Of a stretch of DNA of 16,073 nucleotides, positions 14,563-16,073 are shown piece after piece. The position numbers and the translations under genes are program-made. How positions within the stretch are numbered: position 1 is the stretch's first letter; every line of letters starts with the position of its first letter. Origin of the DNA: an uncultured Anaerotruncus sp. (GTDB lineage: Bacteria; Bacillota; Clostridia; Oscillospirales; Ruminococcaceae); contig CAJUJI010000057.1 in NCBI GenBank assembly GCA_910586875.1, positions 1 to 16,073 on the forward strand, written 5' to 3'. Under the pieces are notes generated by a model. The model was not told the DNA's origin, did not search any database, and saw nothing but the letters and a program-made list of their open reading frames with translations.

Positions 14563-14580
14563 TTGTTAGTATACACGATA
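14563..14580. promoter_or_regulatory. Candidate activator-binding site B in the activator leader
   Basis: This is the second copy of TTG-N5-ATACACGATA, lying between the upstream terminator and the ribosome binding site of the activator gene. The block TATACT on the minus strand (14573-14568), which could be a -10 element, overlaps it. If this is the activator's own site, the arrangement would allow autoregulation. That is inference. Confidence 0.4.
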
Positions 14581-14596
14581 TGCCGTTTGTAGGGGT

Positions 14597-14625
14597 AAAA
14601 AAATCCGAGCGTTTTTCGCTCGGAT
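14597..14625 (-). terminator. Rho-independent terminator after the LarA-like gene
   Basis: A perfect 9-bp stem (ATCCGAGCG, 14603-14611 paired with 14617-14625) with a 5-base loop is followed on the minus strand by at least six T residues (14602-14597). It ends the LarA-like transcript 14 bases past its stop codon and isolates the activator gene as its own unit. Confidence 0.93.
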
Positions 14626-14638
14626 GGAAGGGCTCTGT

Positions 14639-15928
14639 TTAAAAAGGAGAGATCAAATTTCCGCGGCAATCAAACTGCATCTGCTGCGGTTCGCCGACAA
14701 GGGTGACATTGGGCAAGGCACGCGCCTGCTCGATCAGTGCTTCCGAGATCATAAGCCGGCCGATTTCCAAGGTGTTTTTTAGATGGATCAGCCGCGGCTT
14801 TGCAGGATTGATATTGGTACAGCAGTTGATAGCGGCCTTGATCACCGTGCGATCGTCCTCCAATACCATCGGCATCTTGGCGGAGAGCAGTACCCGAGAG
14901 GTAAGAAGGTTGGGGTAGGTATTGGCAAAGTCAATCTGCTGGAAAAAATGGCGTGGGATGAGATCGATTAAACCCATGCCAGCGGCGTTTCCATGAGTAG
15001 CTTCGGTCAGGTTCAGTGCGGCAATTACCTGCTGTTTGGGATTAGAGGGCATGTCTGCATTGGTGTAGCGGGAGATTAGGTCGGTATCCATGCCCGCGCC
15101 GCTGATATTTTTTCCCACCTCATCCACCAACAGCACATCATATTTCGGGAAAGGGAGGGAAGGCTGATAGCTTTTTGCCCGCAGCAGCCAGCGCGGCTCC
15201 TCCTCCAAAATCTGTTCTGCTGGAATCACAGCGATTTCGGCGGTTTCGTCAAACGCATTCTCGATTAGTCCCACCCCAAAAATGATGTTGCTGCGCTGGA
15301 AAATTTGGCTGGAAATCTCCTGGATATTTTGCGACATGCTTTTCATTCCCATTTGATGGCAGAAGCTGGCGCCGGTTTGGTTGCCTAGCCCGATTACCGC
15401 CATCTTTGCAAGGCCGCTTTCCACCTTTCCCCGAAAGGAAGGGTGCGTTTTGATGCGTCCGACCAGAATGGTGGCATCCGCATGATGCGCCAGCGCGTCT
15501 ACATGGACAGGGAATCCGTGCGCATCGGTGGTGCCAAGCTGCACCGTCTCCATACTGGAACGGATCGGACAACCACAAAAATCCTCCGTTATACCAAGAC
15601 TGTGGAGTACCTCAATTTGACCTTTAGCGGTGGCACCTCCGTGACTGCCCATTGCGGGCACGATGAAGGGGTAGCCCCCTTTTTTTTGCACCAATGCTGC
15701 AATTTCGCGGATTATCACGGCAATATTGGCGACCCCACGGCTGCCAGCGGTAATTGCAACCTGTGCCTGCGGACGAATGCGGTCTAATACATTCGCGTGT
15801 TCCACCGCCTCTCGCAGCGCCTGAGGAACATCGGAAAGATAGGGTCTGGGAAGGGTTTGCCGCAGCTCCACCATTTTTGGGAGCGGAATGTGTTCAACCA
15901 GCCTGTTTAAAGATTGTAAAGAATCCAT
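14639..15928 (-). CDS. LarA-like (DUF2088) nickel-pincer racemase/epimerase family protein
   Basis: This 429-residue protein is of the LarA/DUF2088 family, whose characterised members racemise or epimerise 2-hydroxy acids using a covalently bound nickel-pincer nucleotide. Landmarks include AITAGSRGV (58-66), PFIVPAMGSHGGAT (87-100), VGRIKTHPSFRGKVESGLAKM (156-176) and LTEATHGNAAGMGLIDL (307-323). His96, His162 and Lys175 are the best candidates for cofactor and metal contacts by comparison with LarA, but the spacing differs from lactate racemase (Lys lies 13 residues after His162, not 10). This is a family relative and probably not lactate racemase itself. The ATG at 15928 is chosen for its AAAGGAGC ribosome site. 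An upstream start at 16018 would cross the promoter. No LarB, LarC or LarE cofactor genes are in the window. It has its own sigma-54 promoter and terminator. Confidence 0.85.
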   Translation of the reverse strand: MDSLQSLNRLVEHIPLPKMVELRQTLPRPYLSDVPQALREAVEHANVLDRIRPQAQVAITAGSRGVANIAVIIREIAALVQKKGGYPFIVPAMGSHGGATAKGQIEVLHSLGITEDFCGCPIRSSMETVQLGTTDAHGFPVHVDALAHHADATILVGRIKTHPSFRGKVESGLAKMAVIGLGNQTGASFCHQMGMKSMSQNIQEISSQIFQRSNIIFGVGLIENAFDETAEIAVIPAEQILEEEPRWLLRAKSYQPSLPFPKYDVLLVDEVGKNISGAGMDTDLISRYTNADMPSNPKQQVIAALNLTEATHGNAAGMGLIDLIPRHFFQQIDFANTYPNLLTSRVLLSAKMPMVLEDDRTVIKAAINCCTNINPAKPRLIHLKNTLEIGRLMISEALIEQARALPNVTLVGEPQQMQFDCRGNLISPF

Positions 15929-15994
15929 TGTATACTTGCTCCTTTCTGGCTCAGAAAAGCCAATCAGAATTGCGCGGGTTGCTGTTGGATAGTC

Positions 15995-16012
15995 AAAGCA
16001 AATTTGGTGCCA
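15995..16012 (-). promoter_or_regulatory. Sigma-54 promoter of the LarA-like gene
   Basis: On the minus strand TGGCAC-N5-TTGCTTT has GG at 16011-16010 and GC at 15999-15998 separated by exactly 10 bases. It is the same consensus as the other sigma-54 promoter, and the downstream TTGCTTT is identical. The predicted start near 15986 gives a leader of about 58 bases. Any enhancer would lie beyond the right edge of the window. Confidence 0.92.
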
Positions 16013-16073
16013 GTGCACAGCGGCAGAAAATTTTGGGAGGAAGGTGGATCTTTTTATAGTTTCAATAAAAAGC

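Noticed and set aside
14535..14669. Extended N-terminus for the activator
   Set aside because: It would translate through the upstream terminator and the ribosome binding site of the better start at 14534.

Overview
The window looks like a chromosomal segment of a Gram-positive, anaerobic-type Firmicute, most likely Clostridia of the Oscillospiraceae/Ruminococcaceae kind. The reasons are strong AGGAGG ribosome binding sites, a sortase-type cell-wall protein, lipoprotein signal peptides, a Gram-positive type IV pilus-like operon, and a sigma-54 activator with a PrpR-type sensor. The taxonomic call is inference. Most of the DNA is GC-rich, but the repeat part of the first gene is clearly AT-richer.

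Left half (1-6964, + strand) is one surface/pilus operon with short gaps or overlaps. It holds the 3' part of a multi-domain Cna-B-like surface adhesin with a sortase signal, a transglutaminase-fold lipoprotein, a GspF/PilC-type inner-membrane platform protein, four consecutive small single-pass pilin-like proteins, and a PilT-type ATPase. A strong hairpin terminator (6979-7013) closes it. No PilB-type extension ATPase, prepilin peptidase or canonical pilin is in the window, and none of the four small proteins has a textbook prepilin cleavage site.

Right half (7025-16073, - strand) is a carboxylic/hydroxy-acid catabolic locus. In transcription order it has a LarA-like (DUF2088) racemase-family gene with its own terminator; a PrpR_N-PAS-AAA+-HTH sigma-54 activator; and a six-gene operon. 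The operon encodes a PIG-L-fold enzyme resembling the hydratase GalB, the three tripartite tricarboxylate transporter proteins (TctC-, TctB- and TctA-like), and a split UxaA-type dehydratase/lyase (SAF subunit plus catalytic subunit).

Both structural transcription units are preceded by sigma-54 promoters with exact GG-N10-GC spacing (12451-12469 and 15995-16012). The likely activator gene lies between them. A 10-bp motif, ATACACGATA, recurs in the activator's own leader and upstream of the six-gene operon, so it is a candidate binding site. The inferred scheme is that TctABC imports an unknown (hydroxy)carboxylate, the LarA-like enzyme adjusts C2 stereochemistry, and the GalB-like and UxaA-like enzymes hydrate, dehydrate or eliminate. 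The substrate cannot be read from sequence. This combination is the most interesting candidate system in the window.
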